Below, in pieces: positions 21,619-30,197 of a stretch of 33,135 nt of DNA. The DNA comes from an uncultured Lachnospiraceae bacterium. Lineage in GTDB: Bacteria > Bacillota > Clostridia > Lachnospirales > Lachnospiraceae. A program made the position numbers and the translations under genes. The notes beneath the pieces were generated by a model. The model was given only the letters and a program-made list of their open reading frames with translations, ran no database searches and was not told the DNA's origin. The stretch is taken from contig CAJUAA010000043.1 of NCBI GenBank assembly GCA_910584205.1, positions 1 through 33,135 on the forward strand, written 5' to 3'. The first letter of the stretch is position 1, and each line of letters opens with the position of its first letter.

Positions 21619-24222
21619 CTATTTCGCCTCATACCAGTTCCTGCCTCTGTGCATGTCGATCTCCAGAGGTACATCCAGCGCTGCCGCCTGCTGCATCTCC
21701 TCCTGCAGAATCCGTTCCACCTGCTCCGTCTCATCCTCGTACGCCTCGATCAGAAGCTCGTCATGCACCTGAAGGATCAGTCTGGACCGAAGTCCTTCCC
21801 GGGCCAGACGGTCATGCACCCGGATCATGGCGATCTTGATGATGTCCGCCGCCGTCCCCTGGATGGGAGAATTCATCGCCACACGCTCTCCGAAGGACCG
21901 CTGCATGAAATTCGAGGATTTCAGCTCCGGTATGGGCCTGCGTCTTCCGTACATGGTCGACACATACCCCTGCTCCTTCGCGCCTGCCACCAGTCCGTCC
22001 AGAAATCCCTTGATCCCTGGATAGGTCTCAAAATACCGGTCGATGTATTCCTTTGCCTCTTTGGTGGAAATGCTCAGGTCCTGGGAGAGCCCAAAAGAAC
22101 TGATCCCGTACACGATTCCGAAATTCACCGCCTTCGCGTTGCGCCTCTGAAGCGGCGTCACCTCCTCGAAAGGCACATGAAACACCTGGGAAGCCGTAAT
22201 CCGGTGGATATCCTCCGCCTGCCGGTACGCTTCGATCAGCTTCTCATCCTGAGACATGTGCGCCAGCACCCGAAGCTCAATCTGGGAATAATCGGCGTCC
22301 ACAAAGACGCAGCCGTCTCTCGGAATGAAGACCTTCCGGATCAGCCTTCCCAGTTCCATGCGGACCGGGATATTCTGCAGGTTCGGTTCCGTACTGCTGA
22401 TGCGTCCGGTAGCCGTGATCGTCTGATTGAAATTGCTGTGGATTCTGCCGTCCGCCGCAATGCATCCGGCCAGCCCGTCCGCATAGGTAGATTTCAGTTT
22501 GGTCAGCTGCCGGTATTCCAGGATGTCCCGGACGATCTCATGCTCCGGCGCCAGCTTGTCCAGGATCTCCGCCGACGTGGAATATCCGGTCTTTGTCTTC
22601 TTTCCCCCGGGCAGCCCCAGCTTTTCAAAAAGGATCACGCCCAGCTGTTTGGGCGAATTGATGTTAAACGCTTCTCCCGCCGCCGTATGGATCTGTGCCT
22701 CCAGCTCCTGAATTCTGCCCACCAGCGCTTCCCCGTATTCCTTCAGTTCCTCCGCGTTTACCCGGACACCGTCCGTTTCCATATCATACAGGGTAAATAC
22801 CAGGGGCATCTCCACGTTGTCAAACAGCTCTCTCATACCGGTCTCCTGAAGCTTCTTCTCCAGCATGGCCGCCCGCTTCCAGGTAGTCAGCGCCGCACAG
22901 GGCCTTCCCATATCCTCATGGGCATACTGGCTGGCAAGCGGATTGATCAGATACGCCGCGATCTCGATATCGAACATATGTTCTCTATGTTCCGGAGAAA
23001 TCTTCACGTCCTTCAGCAGCCGTTTCACATCCGAGACCGCGCAGAAGGGCACGGACGCCGCCAGCTGCTCCAGATGTTCCAGAAGGTACGCCTCCGTCAG
23101 AAGCCCTCCCTCGGCCAGTTCATATCCTTCCGTCTCGGACAGCGCCAGGGAGACCACCGTCTCTTCCTCCGCCGTGGTCATGGCATATCCCTCATCCGAC
23201 AGGGTCAGCGTCAGCCCGTCCTCTTTCTTCCGTCTGTACAGTTCGAAGGCGACCCGGTCCTGCGCCCCTGCCCGGCCAAACAGCGCCTCCGCATCCGCCG
23301 GTTCCGTCACACGGATGATCTTCGGTTCCGCCTCCTTCGGCATGGGGGTTCCTTCCTTTTTGAAACGTTCCAGATATTTTCGGAAATTCAGCTTCCGGCA
23401 CCATTCATACGCCTCCGGAGTATAAGGGTCCGTAAATCTGGCCGCCTCCAGTTCAAACTCCACCGGCGCGTCCACACAGATCGTCGCAAGCTTTTTGCTC
23501 ATGACCGCCATGTCAAAATGCTCCCGCAGCGCCTCTCTGGTCCGCTTCTGACGGATCTCATCCACATGCTCGTACGCCGTCTCGATATCGCCATACGCCG
23601 TAATCAGGGCCGTTGCACCCTTTTCCCCGATACCGGGAACCCCCGGAATATTGTCGGAAGAATCCCCCATCAACGCTTTCAGCTCGATGATCTGCGCCGG
23701 CGTCACCTGACAGACTTCTTTCACATCCGCCGCGTGATAATTCTCGATCTCCGTAACGCCCCTTTTCGTCTTTGGAATCCGGATCAGAATCCGGTCCGTA
23801 GCGATCTGCAGAAGGTCCCGGTCGCCGGACACGATGACCACGTCCATCCCTGCCGCCTCGCTCCTTCTGGCAATCGTTCCGAGCAGATCATCGGCCTCAT
23901 AGCCCTCCTTCATCAAAAGGGGAATCCCCATGGCGGTAAGGAGCTCCTTCATCACCGGAATCTGCTCCCGCAGCTCATCCGGCATCCCCTTCCTCGTACC
24001 CTTATAGGCATCATACATCTCATGCCGGAACGTGGGCGCGCTCAGGTCAAACGCCACTGCCAGATATTCCGGCTTTTCCTCGTCGAGTATCCGAAACATA
24101 ATGTTCAGAAATCCATAGATCCCGTTGGTATGCAGCCCATCGGCGCTGGTCAGATCCGGAACCCCGTAAAATGCCCGATGAATAATACTGTGGCCGTCTA
24201 TCAGTACAATCTTTTCACTCAT
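21619..24222 (-). CDS. polA: DNA polymerase I
   Basis: This 867-residue enzyme fills gaps in repair and Okazaki fragment processing. The 5'-to-3' nuclease domain covers about residues 1-290 (IVLIDGHSIIHRAFYG, YEADDLLGT, VSGDRDLLQ, GDSSDNIPGVPGIGEKGA). A diverged 3'-to-5' exonuclease-like domain follows, lacking the usual DxE proofreading motif. The polymerase domain has DADYSQIELRVLAHMS, RRNAKAVNFGIVYG and VHDELLIE. A GTG at 24234 is in frame, but the ATG at 24222 (MSEKIVLIDGHS) is chosen. It overlaps the stop of the zinc-finger gene as TAATG, so polA translation is coupled to it. Confidence 0.96.
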   Translation of the reverse strand: MSEKIVLIDGHSIIHRAFYGVPDLTSADGLHTNGIYGFLNIMFRILDEEKPEYLAVAFDLSAPTFRHEMYDAYKGTRKGMPDELREQIPVMKELLTAMGIPLLMKEGYEADDLLGTIARRSEAAGMDVVIVSGDRDLLQIATDRILIRIPKTKRGVTEIENYHAADVKEVCQVTPAQIIELKALMGDSSDNIPGVPGIGEKGATALITAYGDIETAYEHVDEIRQKRTREALREHFDMAVMSKKLATICVDAPVEFELEAARFTDPYTPEAYEWCRKLNFRKYLERFKKEGTPMPKEAEPKIIRVTEPADAEALFGRAGAQDRVAFELYRRKKEDGLTLTLSDEGYAMTTAEEETVVSLALSETEGYELAEGGLLTEAYLLEHLEQLAASVPFCAVSDVKRLLKDVKISPEHREHMFDIEIAAYLINPLASQYAHEDMGRPCAALTTWKRAAMLEKKLQETGMRELFDNVEMPLVFTLYDMETDGVRVNAEELKEYGEALVGRIQELEAQIHTAAGEAFNINSPKQLGVILFEKLGLPGGKKTKTGYSTSAEILDKLAPEHEIVRDILEYRQLTKLKSTYADGLAGCIAADGRIHSNFNQTITATGRISSTEPNLQNIPVRMELGRLIRKVFIPRDGCVFVDADYSQIELRVLAHMSQDEKLIEAYRQAEDIHRITASQVFHVPFEEVTPLQRRNAKAVNFGIVYGISSFGLSQDLSISTKEAKEYIDRYFETYPGIKGFLDGLVAGAKEQGYVSTMYGRRRPIPELKSSNFMQRSFGERVAMNSPIQGTAADIIKIAMIRVHDRLAREGLRSRLILQVHDELLIEAYEDETEQVERILQEEMQQAAALDVPLEIDMHRGRNWYEAK

Positions 24223-24545
24223 TAAAAAAACCACCTCGCCATCATATAAAATAGTATTACGGTCGCTGCCGTCCTGAGAAGAAAGGTATACATCGCCAGA
24301 AAATGCTCGTCGATGGCGTCCTCCTCTGAGTTGTCCAGAGAATCCTCCACAAGCGTCCGGTAGTCGATCTGCTCCTCCATGCCGTCCAGCTGGCGGATAC
24401 CCGCAAATACCGTGGCATAGACCTCCAGTTCCTCATAGCACTCCGGGCAACGCCGGATATGCCGGACAAACTCCTCTTCTTCTTTTTCTTCCAGTTCTCC
24501 ATTGATATAGGAGACCAGAAGCCTCTGTGTCTCTTTACAGTTCAT
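24222..24545 (-). CDS. Small membrane-anchored zinc-finger (anti-sigma-like) protein
   Basis: This 107-residue protein has an N-terminal zf-HC2 type site (C3, H29-xxx-C33-xx-C36), a long acidic linker and one C-terminal transmembrane helix (about 90-105, TAATVILFYMMARWFF). This is the layout of anti-sigma factors and related redox or zinc sensors, but no sigma factor gene is next to it. AGGAG 7 bases before the ATG at 24545 sets the start, although the frame is open to 24722. Its TAA shares a base with the polA ATG. Function unknown; position suggests it is expressed with polA. Confidence 0.8.
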   Translation of the reverse strand: MNCKETQRLLVSYINGELEEKEEEEFVRHIRRCPECYEELEVYATVFAGIRQLDGMEEQIDYRTLVEDSLDNSEEDAIDEHFLAMYTFLLRTAATVILFYMMARWFF

Positions 24546-24605
24546 AGCTCTGCTCCTGCCGGAAGGAAGCCGCGCCATGCGCCTCTTTCCTGTCCATTTG
24601 TTCCC

Positions 24606-24634
24606 ATTATAGCGAATGACCGTATGGATTGCAA
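24606..24634 (-). promoter_or_regulatory. Promoter of the polA operon
   Basis: On the minus strand, TTGCAA (24629-24634) and TATAAT (24606-24611) are spaced by 17 bases, just after the tRNA-Leu terminator. It should drive the six genes from the zinc-finger protein to PFL. Confidence 0.75.
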
Positions 24635-24652
24635 GGTACTTGCGAAAAGCAT

Positions 24653-24685
24653 AAAAAAACGCCAGACCGCCGTGACAGCGATCTG
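24653..24685 (-). terminator. Terminator of tRNA-Leu
   Basis: On the minus strand, CAGATCGC (24678-24685) pairs with GCGGTCTG (24663-24670, one G-U) and seven Ts follow (24653-24659). Confidence 0.88.
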
Positions 24686-24697
24686 ACGATATACCCA

Positions 24698-24780
24698 TGC
24701 AGGAGATGGGACTTGAACCCACACATAGTCACCTACGTCAGATTTTGAGTCTGATGCGTCTGCCATTCCGCCACTCCTGC
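24698..24780 (-). tRNA. tRNA-Leu (anticodon CAA)
   Basis: This 83-base class II tRNA has acceptor GCAGGAG/CTCCTGC, D arm with GGAATGGCAGAC, anticodon arm CAGA-CTCAAAA-TCTG reading UUG, a long variable arm (GTAGGTGACTATGTG region) and T arm TGGG-TTCAAGT-CCCA. The 3' CCA is not encoded. It has its own promoter and terminator. Confidence 0.96.
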
Positions 24781-24795
24781 GTCTTCAACTCTTGT

Positions 24796-24824
24796 ATTCT
24801 ACCACAGGTTTCCATAAAGCGCAA
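24796..24824 (-). promoter_or_regulatory. Promoter of tRNA-Leu
   Basis: On the minus strand, TTGCGC (24819-24824) and TAGAAT (24796-24801) are spaced by 17 bases with an extended TGG. The start near 24789 gives a short leader. Confidence 0.75.
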
Positions 24825-24845
24825 GTAAAATTTTCAGCAGCCTCC

Positions 24846-25673
24846 TCAGTTCTCCTCAGCGATTCTCTGAAACGCTCCGATACACGGCCCTGACGCAGAG
24901 TGGTCCAGCACTGCGAACACAACGGCGCAAAATACCCCTGCGAACTCTCCCTCCAGAAGCTCCTTCCACCACCCGGCGATTTTCTCCGGGTCATTGCGGA
25001 ACACGCCGCATCCATAGGCGCCCAGGATCAGATGCTCACACCTCTGCTCCGCAAAAATGGCAAGCGACAGCTTCATGCGCCGCTTCATAACTTCCTCTGC
25101 CTTCGCCGGATCCTCTCCTTTCAACAGCACCTGTCCCATATTGACCGCCGGGAGCGTCAGCACGGAGGCCGTCACCGGATGCTCCAGCAGGCAAAAACGT
25201 CCATCCCGGAAAAACACCACATCCGGAGACCAGATGGCATGGTCTGTATACATCATAGAGCGGAACGCACGGTTTTTCACATAATATTCCTCATGGGCCA
25301 GCTGGGTCCTGTACAGACAGGAGGAAACCGCAAGACTCTCTTCCTGCGCCATGGCCCCGTTGATGAATCCGCCGCCTGGATTTTTGGCGCTGGCAAAGTT
25401 TAAGACCGCCGCCTGCTTTCCTTCCCCGGCAAGCTCCAGGATCGCGTCCACCGTACCGCAGTTCTGCGTTGCAAAGGCAGTCTTCCGGTCCTGTGCTTTT
25501 GCACCCTTCTCATACTTCTTAAGAATCTGATCGCCCTGCTCCGGCGTCAGCAGAAAGCTGTTGTTTACCGAATCGTCCTGCTGCTGTCTGATATCCACGC
25601 TGATTCCATTTATTTCATAATATCCGCGCTCCATGATCGCCAGCGTCTCTCTGGCTGTCGCTTTTCTATCCAT
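24846..25673 (-). CDS. PARG-like macrodomain protein (TIGR02452/DUF2263 family)
   Basis: This 275-residue protein matches microbial poly(ADP-ribose) glycohydrolase-like proteins. The catalytic signature is GGG (100-102) followed by QEE (110-112) in PGGGFINGAMAQEES, with E111/E112 as catalytic acids. FASAKNPG, YTDHAIWSPDVVFFRD and LILGAYGCGVFRNDP complete the macrodomain. It would remove ADP-ribose from proteins, nucleic acids or free derivatives. No ADP-ribosyltransferase is seen nearby, so the substrate is unknown. It ends 65 bases before the tRNA-Leu gene and lies 119 bases after the ClC gene, possibly in one transcript with it. Confidence 0.9.
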   Translation of the reverse strand: MDRKATARETLAIMERGYYEINGISVDIRQQQDDSVNNSFLLTPEQGDQILKKYEKGAKAQDRKTAFATQNCGTVDAILELAGEGKQAAVLNFASAKNPGGGFINGAMAQEESLAVSSCLYRTQLAHEEYYVKNRAFRSMMYTDHAIWSPDVVFFRDGRFCLLEHPVTASVLTLPAVNMGQVLLKGEDPAKAEEVMKRRMKLSLAIFAEQRCEHLILGAYGCGVFRNDPEKIAGWWKELLEGEFAGVFCAVVFAVLDHSASGPCIGAFQRIAEEN

Positions 25674-25792
25674 AAGGCTCTACCCCTCTCTTCGTTTTCT
25701 GCTGCACAAACTTTTCCCGGCTCAAGGCGTTTCCTCCTGACCCGTTCCTGTTCCATGAAAAACCAGAAACCGTCCCTGTACACGCGCCTCTG

Positions 25793-27037
25793 TTACTCCT
25801 TCGTGTGCGTATTGATATACTTCAGCTTCGTCTTGGAATACAGGATCTTCTGACTCTGATACAGGCCGTAATATCCGGATTCCAGATAAGCGATGCTCAC
25901 GGACAACAGGAAAAACGGCATACAATCAAATCCAAACAGTTCAAAGCTCAACAGCAGCGAAGAGATCGGGCAGTTCGTGACCCCACAGAATACCGCTGCC
26001 ATGCCGCAGGCCGCCGCCAGCGAGGGCGAAAGCCCTGTCACCTGCCCGAAGAGGCAGCCAAACGTAGCGCCCACAAACAGCGTCGGTACAATCTCACCGC
26101 CCCGGAACCCGCTGCCAAGTGACACCGCGGTAAAGACCATTTTCATAAGAAACGCCGCGGCGATCACTTTCCCCTCCATGGCAAGCTCGATGATGTCCAT
26201 CCCCGCCCCCAGATAAGCCGTCGTACCCAGAAGCTTTGTCATAAGGATAATCAGGCACCCGCCCGCCACGATCCGAAGCCATTCATTGGGAATCCATTTT
26301 TTATACAGATGCTCTGTATAATGCAGCGTCATGCAGAACAGAATACTGACCGCCGCGCAGCAAAACGCCAGCAGAACCGTCAGCGCCCCGCTTCTCCAGT
26401 CAAAAACCGTCACCGCCGGAAGGGCAAAATGCTCTCCATGGGCCCCCACAAACTCCGCCGTTTCTTTTGCCAACAGCGCCGCCACACAGCAGGGCACCAG
26501 CGCCGCATACTGCATCAGCCCTACGCTGACCACCTCCATGGCAAAAACCGTAGCTGTTAAAGGCGTCCCGAACAGCGCCGCAAATCCCGCGCTCATGCCG
26601 CACATAATCATAACCTTATGGTCATGGTCCTCCAGCTTCAGCCATCTTCCGAATGTTCCTCCGATGCTCCCGCCCAGCTGGAGCGCCGCGCCCTCACGCC
26701 CTGCGGACGCGCCGAACGCATGGGTAAGCACAGTGGACGCCGCGATCAAAGGCGCCGTCCGGAGCGGAATGTAGACATCGGACTGAATGCCCTCCAGTAC
26801 CCGGTTCGTCCCTGTTTTATAAGGGTCCATCCGGTACATGGCCACAATCAGCAGGCCCGCCGCAGGCAGCAGGTACAGCATCCACGGATGGGTTCCCCGA
26901 AACGCGGTTACCATCGTAATGCTCCTGCCAAACAGGCCGCCCAGCACACCCAGCACCACCCCGGTCACCCCCGCCAGCACAAGCCACCGGGCCAGAAGCC
27001 ACATCCTTTCCGCACATTTTTTCACTATTTTTTTCAC
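25793..27037 (-). CDS. ClC-family chloride channel/transporter
   Basis: This 414-residue integral membrane protein has about ten hydrophobic segments. The ClC selectivity signature SAGREGAAL (111-119) carries the gating glutamate E115, and GSGFRGGEIVPTLFVGA corresponds to the GxFxP anion-binding loop. There are no CBS domains. It moves chloride or a similar anion, by channel or proton exchange. The start is GTG at 27037 behind GGGGAGTG; no ATG gives a better N-terminus. A consensus-like promoter lies just upstream. Confidence 0.9.
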   Translation of the reverse strand: MKKIVKKCAERMWLLARWLVLAGVTGVVLGVLGGLFGRSITMVTAFRGTHPWMLYLLPAAGLLIVAMYRMDPYKTGTNRVLEGIQSDVYIPLRTAPLIAASTVLTHAFGASAGREGAALQLGGSIGGTFGRWLKLEDHDHKVMIMCGMSAGFAALFGTPLTATVFAMEVVSVGLMQYAALVPCCVAALLAKETAEFVGAHGEHFALPAVTVFDWRSGALTVLLAFCCAAVSILFCMTLHYTEHLYKKWIPNEWLRIVAGGCLIILMTKLLGTTAYLGAGMDIIELAMEGKVIAAAFLMKMVFTAVSLGSGFRGGEIVPTLFVGATFGCLFGQVTGLSPSLAAACGMAAVFCGVTNCPISSLLLSFELFGFDCMPFFLLSVSIAYLESGYYGLYQSQKILYSKTKLKYINTHTKE

Positions 27038-27070
27038 TGCCGATCACTCCCCATATATTACCTTATTTTT

Positions 27071-27099
27071 ATTATCTCTTTCCCTCCTTCCCATGTCAA
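27071..27099 (-). promoter_or_regulatory. Promoter of the ClC gene
   Basis: On the minus strand, TTGACA (27094-27099) and GATAAT (27071-27076) are spaced by 17 bases, start near 27064. Confidence 0.7.
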
Positions 27100-27148
27100 G
27101 CATTTCTTAGCGCATTCTTAACGTTATCCACTCCGGACGCATTGAGCT

Positions 27149-27182
27149 AAAAAGGGCCGCCGCAGATGCGGCAGCCCACTTT
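27149..27182. terminator. Terminator of the EF-G paralogue, usable in both directions
   Basis: GGGCCGCCGCA (27154-27164) pairs with TGCGGCAGCCC (27167-27177), one wobble, with four or fewer loop bases. T5 follows on the minus strand, and ACTTTTT follows on the plus strand. Confidence 0.85.
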
Positions 27183-27196
27183 TTCTGTATTTCTCT

Positions 27197-29269
27197 TTAT
27201 GATTCTGCAGCTCTTGCTGCCACTTCCTTCTCCTGCACATCCGACGGAGCCTGCTCATAACGTGCAAACTCATAGGAATATACGCCGCTTCCGCCGGTCA
27301 TGGAACGCAGGTCCGTATTATAGCCAAAGATTTCCATCATCGGCACATCCGCCACCACTTCCGTCTTGCCGGAGCCTGCCGGATTCATACCGAGCACGCG
27401 GCCTCTTCTCTTGTTCAGATCACCCATGACATCGCCCGTGTATTTATCCGGCACGAGCACCGTCATGGTCACGATCGGCTCCAGAAGAACCGGTGATGCT
27501 TCCATGAAGCCTTTCTTGAATGCCTGAATCGCAGCGGTCTTAAACGCCATCTCGGAAGAATCCACCGGATGATAGGAACCGTCATAGAGCACCGCCTTCA
27601 CGCCAACCACCGGATATCCTGCCAGAGGCCCTTTGGTGACGGAATCCTGAATACCTTTTTCCACTGCCGGGAAATAGTTCTTCGGTACGGCGCCGCCCAC
27701 GACCATCTGATCAAACACATACGGATTCTCCAGATCGCCGGAAGGCTCGAAGGTCATCTTTACATGGCCATACTGTCCGTGTCCGCCGGACTGTTTCTTA
27801 TACTTGTATTCCACATCGGATTTCTTCCGAAGGGTCTCGCGGAACGCTACCTTCGGCTTATCCAGCTCCACTTCCACCTTATATTTTTCAGCAAGCGTGC
27901 TGACGATCACGGACAGATGCTGATCGCCCATGCCGTAGAGCAGCGTCTGGCGGTTTTCCGCATCATTGACTGCTTTAATGGTCAGATCCTCATCCATCAT
28001 CTTCGCCAGAGCCTGGGAGATCTTATCTTCGTCTCCCTTCTTCTTCGCCTTATATGCCATATATGTATATGGTTTTGAAATCTCCGTCTTGCCGAACAGC
28101 ACCGGAGCCGCCTTTGTGGACAGCGTATCGCCGGTCCTGCAGTTTGCCTTACCGATAGCTCCGATATCGCCCGCGTGAAGCTCGGTCACTTCGATGGGCT
28201 TGTTGCCTCTCATGACATAAAGCTTATTCAGCTTCTCCTCGGTCTCCGAAGAAGAATTGTACAGTACGTCGTCTGACTTGATAACGCCGGAACACACCTT
28301 GATCAGAGAATACTTTCCGATAAACGGGTCCGCAATGGTCTTGAAGACATATGCCGATTTGGTTTTGGAGAAATTGTAATCCGCCTGGAAGATCTCGTTG
28401 GTCTTCGTGTTGATGCCGGCGCACTCCTTCTTATCCGGGGACGGAAGCAGCTCCACAATATCATTCAGCATATTGTGAATGTTCCGAAGCTCTACGCTGG
28501 ACCCCATGGATACCGGAATGATGCTTCCATCATCCACATTCATCTTCATGGCTGCGCGGATCTCGCCTACGGAGAACTCCTCTCCTGCAAAATAGCGCTC
28601 CATAAACTCTTCGCTTGTCTCTGCCACCGCATCCATCATGGCCTCTCTGTAAATGTCCAGATTCGGCTTACAGTAATCCGGGATCTCGCAGTCTTCCCTG
28701 GTACCGATTCCGGTAAAACGGCGGCCTGCCATCTTCATGACGTTGACATATCCCACAAACTTCTCGTTCTCACGGATCGGCTGATAGAACGGCGCAATCT
28801 TCTTGCCGTACATCTCGGTCAGCGTCTCCACCACCTCGCGGAAGGAAGCGTTGTCCACGTCCATATCCGATACAAAAAACATACGCGGGAGTTTATATTT
28901 CTCACAGAGTTCCCATGCCTTCTCCGTTCCAACTTCCACGCCTGCCTTGCCGGATACCACGATGACCGCGGCATCCGCCGCCGCCACTGCCTCTTCCACT
29001 TCGCCTACAAAATCAAAGAATCCCGGCGTATCCAGAACATTGATCTTCGTATCTTTCCAGATAATCGGAACGACAGAAGTATTGATAGAGAACTTGCGCT
29101 TGATCTCTTCCTTGTCATAATCACTGATGGTTGTTCCATCGGTGACCTTTCCGATCCGGCTGGTCAGCCCCGATACATATGCCATCGCCTCAACCAGGCT
29201 GGTCTTACCGCTCCCGCCATGTCCTAAAAGAACCACGTTGCGGATACTGTCTGTTGTGTAAACGTTCAT
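27197..29269 (-). CDS. EF-G-like translational GTPase paralogue (EF-G2 type)
   Basis: This 690-residue protein has all five EF-G domains: G domain with GHGGSGKT (16-23) and DTPG (80-83), then domains II to V ending in MMEIFGYNTDLRSMTGGSG. It belongs to the EF-G2-like branch (opening MNVYTTDSIRNVVLLGHGGSGKT), not the main fusA product found beside rpsL/rpsG. Two GTPase motifs are altered. The catalytic histidine of DxxGH is phenylalanine (DTPGFFDF), and NKxD is SDMD (134-137). GTP hydrolysis or guanine recognition may therefore differ, so it could be a slow or regulated ribosome factor. GGAGGAG seven bases before 29269 sets the start. It is a single-gene unit. Confidence 0.9.
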   Translation of the reverse strand: MNVYTTDSIRNVVLLGHGGSGKTSLVEAMAYVSGLTSRIGKVTDGTTISDYDKEEIKRKFSINTSVVPIIWKDTKINVLDTPGFFDFVGEVEEAVAAADAAVIVVSGKAGVEVGTEKAWELCEKYKLPRMFFVSDMDVDNASFREVVETLTEMYGKKIAPFYQPIRENEKFVGYVNVMKMAGRRFTGIGTREDCEIPDYCKPNLDIYREAMMDAVAETSEEFMERYFAGEEFSVGEIRAAMKMNVDDGSIIPVSMGSSVELRNIHNMLNDIVELLPSPDKKECAGINTKTNEIFQADYNFSKTKSAYVFKTIADPFIGKYSLIKVCSGVIKSDDVLYNSSSETEEKLNKLYVMRGNKPIEVTELHAGDIGAIGKANCRTGDTLSTKAAPVLFGKTEISKPYTYMAYKAKKKGDEDKISQALAKMMDEDLTIKAVNDAENRQTLLYGMGDQHLSVIVSTLAEKYKVEVELDKPKVAFRETLRKKSDVEYKYKKQSGGHGQYGHVKMTFEPSGDLENPYVFDQMVVGGAVPKNYFPAVEKGIQDSVTKGPLAGYPVVGVKAVLYDGSYHPVDSSEMAFKTAAIQAFKKGFMEASPVLLEPIVTMTVLVPDKYTGDVMGDLNKRRGRVLGMNPAGSGKTEVVADVPMMEIFGYNTDLRSMTGGSGVYSYEFARYEQAPSDVQEKEVAARAAES

Positions 29270-29364
29270 TAGCAATCTCCTCCAATACATTTTGTCATTC
29301 TGCAGCCACGAACCACAGCACGTTTACAAAGGGAAAAAACCTCGTTTCAACCCCTCATGTTAGA

Positions 29365-29393
29365 ATTATACTAAAATATAGAGAAAATAGCAA
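29365..29393 (-). promoter_or_regulatory. Promoter of the EF-G paralogue
   Basis: On the minus strand, TTGCTA (29388-29393) and TATAAT (29365-29370) are spaced by 17 bases. The leader of about 90 bases shows no clear structure. Confidence 0.7.
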
Positions 29394-29480
29394 GGATTTT
29401 AGAAAATATGAACAGTCCCACAAATCCAATTTCCCCCGGAGAAAACAGGCTGTTCCACAGGCTTCTGGTATAGAAATTTT

Positions 29481-29509
29481 TTGCAGTTCCTCTTTTTTCT
29501 ATATATACT
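29481..29509 (+). promoter_or_regulatory. Candidate promoter of the ECF sigma operon
   Basis: TTGCAG (29481-29486) and TATACT (29504-29509) are spaced by 17 bases in an AT-rich stretch, about 95 bases before the ribosome binding site. No typical ECF -35 (AAC motif) is obvious. Confidence 0.5.
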
Positions 29510-29610
29510 ATATATTTAGTTCATGGTATTTTAAAAATGAAATGTGCTGATTTTCCCCGCTCATTCGTTTTTTATATGAGATCTCAAAAACACAAAGGAG
29601 GATACCGCCC

Positions 29611-30075
29611 ATGGAAGAGCAACAGATTATGACTCTGTTTCATGATTATTCCAACATGGTCTACCGGCTGGCATACAGCTATCTTGGCTCGCCCCAGGAC
29701 GCCGAAGATCTGGTTCAGACGGTGTTTTTAAAACTGATTGACGGGAAAGCGCTGCCAAAACCCGGCAGCGAACGGGCATTCCTGATTCGGATCACGGTCA
29801 ACTGCTGCAAGGATCAGCTTCGATCGGTCTGGCTCAGACGGACCGTCCCCTTAGATGATACGATCCCCTTTCAGCACCCGGAAGACCGGGAACTGTTCCA
29901 GGCTGTCATGGAGCTTCCGCAGAAATACCGAATCGTCATCTATCTTCACTATTACGAAGGATACACCTTTCCCGAGATCGCCGGATTTCTGAAAATCAGT
30001 CCTTCCGGCGTCTCCATGCGGATACATCGGGCAAGAAAACTTTTGAAAAAAATGGTAATGTCAAATAATCTGTGA
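29611..30075 (+). CDS. ECF-type RNA polymerase sigma factor
   Basis: This 154-residue protein contains sigma region 2 (about 8-70: YSNMVYRLAYSYLGSPQDAEDLVQTVFLKL) and region 4 (about 98-148: MELPQKYRIVIYLHYYEGYTFPEIAGFLKISPSGVSMRIHRARKLLK), with no region 3, as in extracytoplasmic-function sigma factors. AAAGGAGG stands before the ATG. The next gene encodes a single-span membrane protein that is probably its anti-sigma factor. The signal is unknown. Confidence 0.93.
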   Translation: MEEQQIMTLFHDYSNMVYRLAYSYLGSPQDAEDLVQTVFLKLIDGKALPKPGSERAFLIRITVNCCKDQLRSVWLRRTVPLDDTIPFQHPEDRELFQAVMELPQKYRIVIYLHYYEGYTFPEIAGFLKISPSGVSMRIHRARKLLKKMVMSNNL

Positions 30076-30197
30076 AAACAGCATCTGTCCGAACGGAATC
30101 CCGGAAGGATTTTGGGACGCGGAACGAGGTCAAAAATTCTTCCAGACCATGGGATGGAGAGAGCGGCAGATGCAGGGCAATTAAGAAAGGAAGGCTT

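Noticed and set aside
21124..24225. A 1033-residue plus-strand open frame
   Set aside because: It is the antisense shadow of polA and coaE. Its length comes from GC-rich codon bias, and the minus-strand genes are unmistakable.
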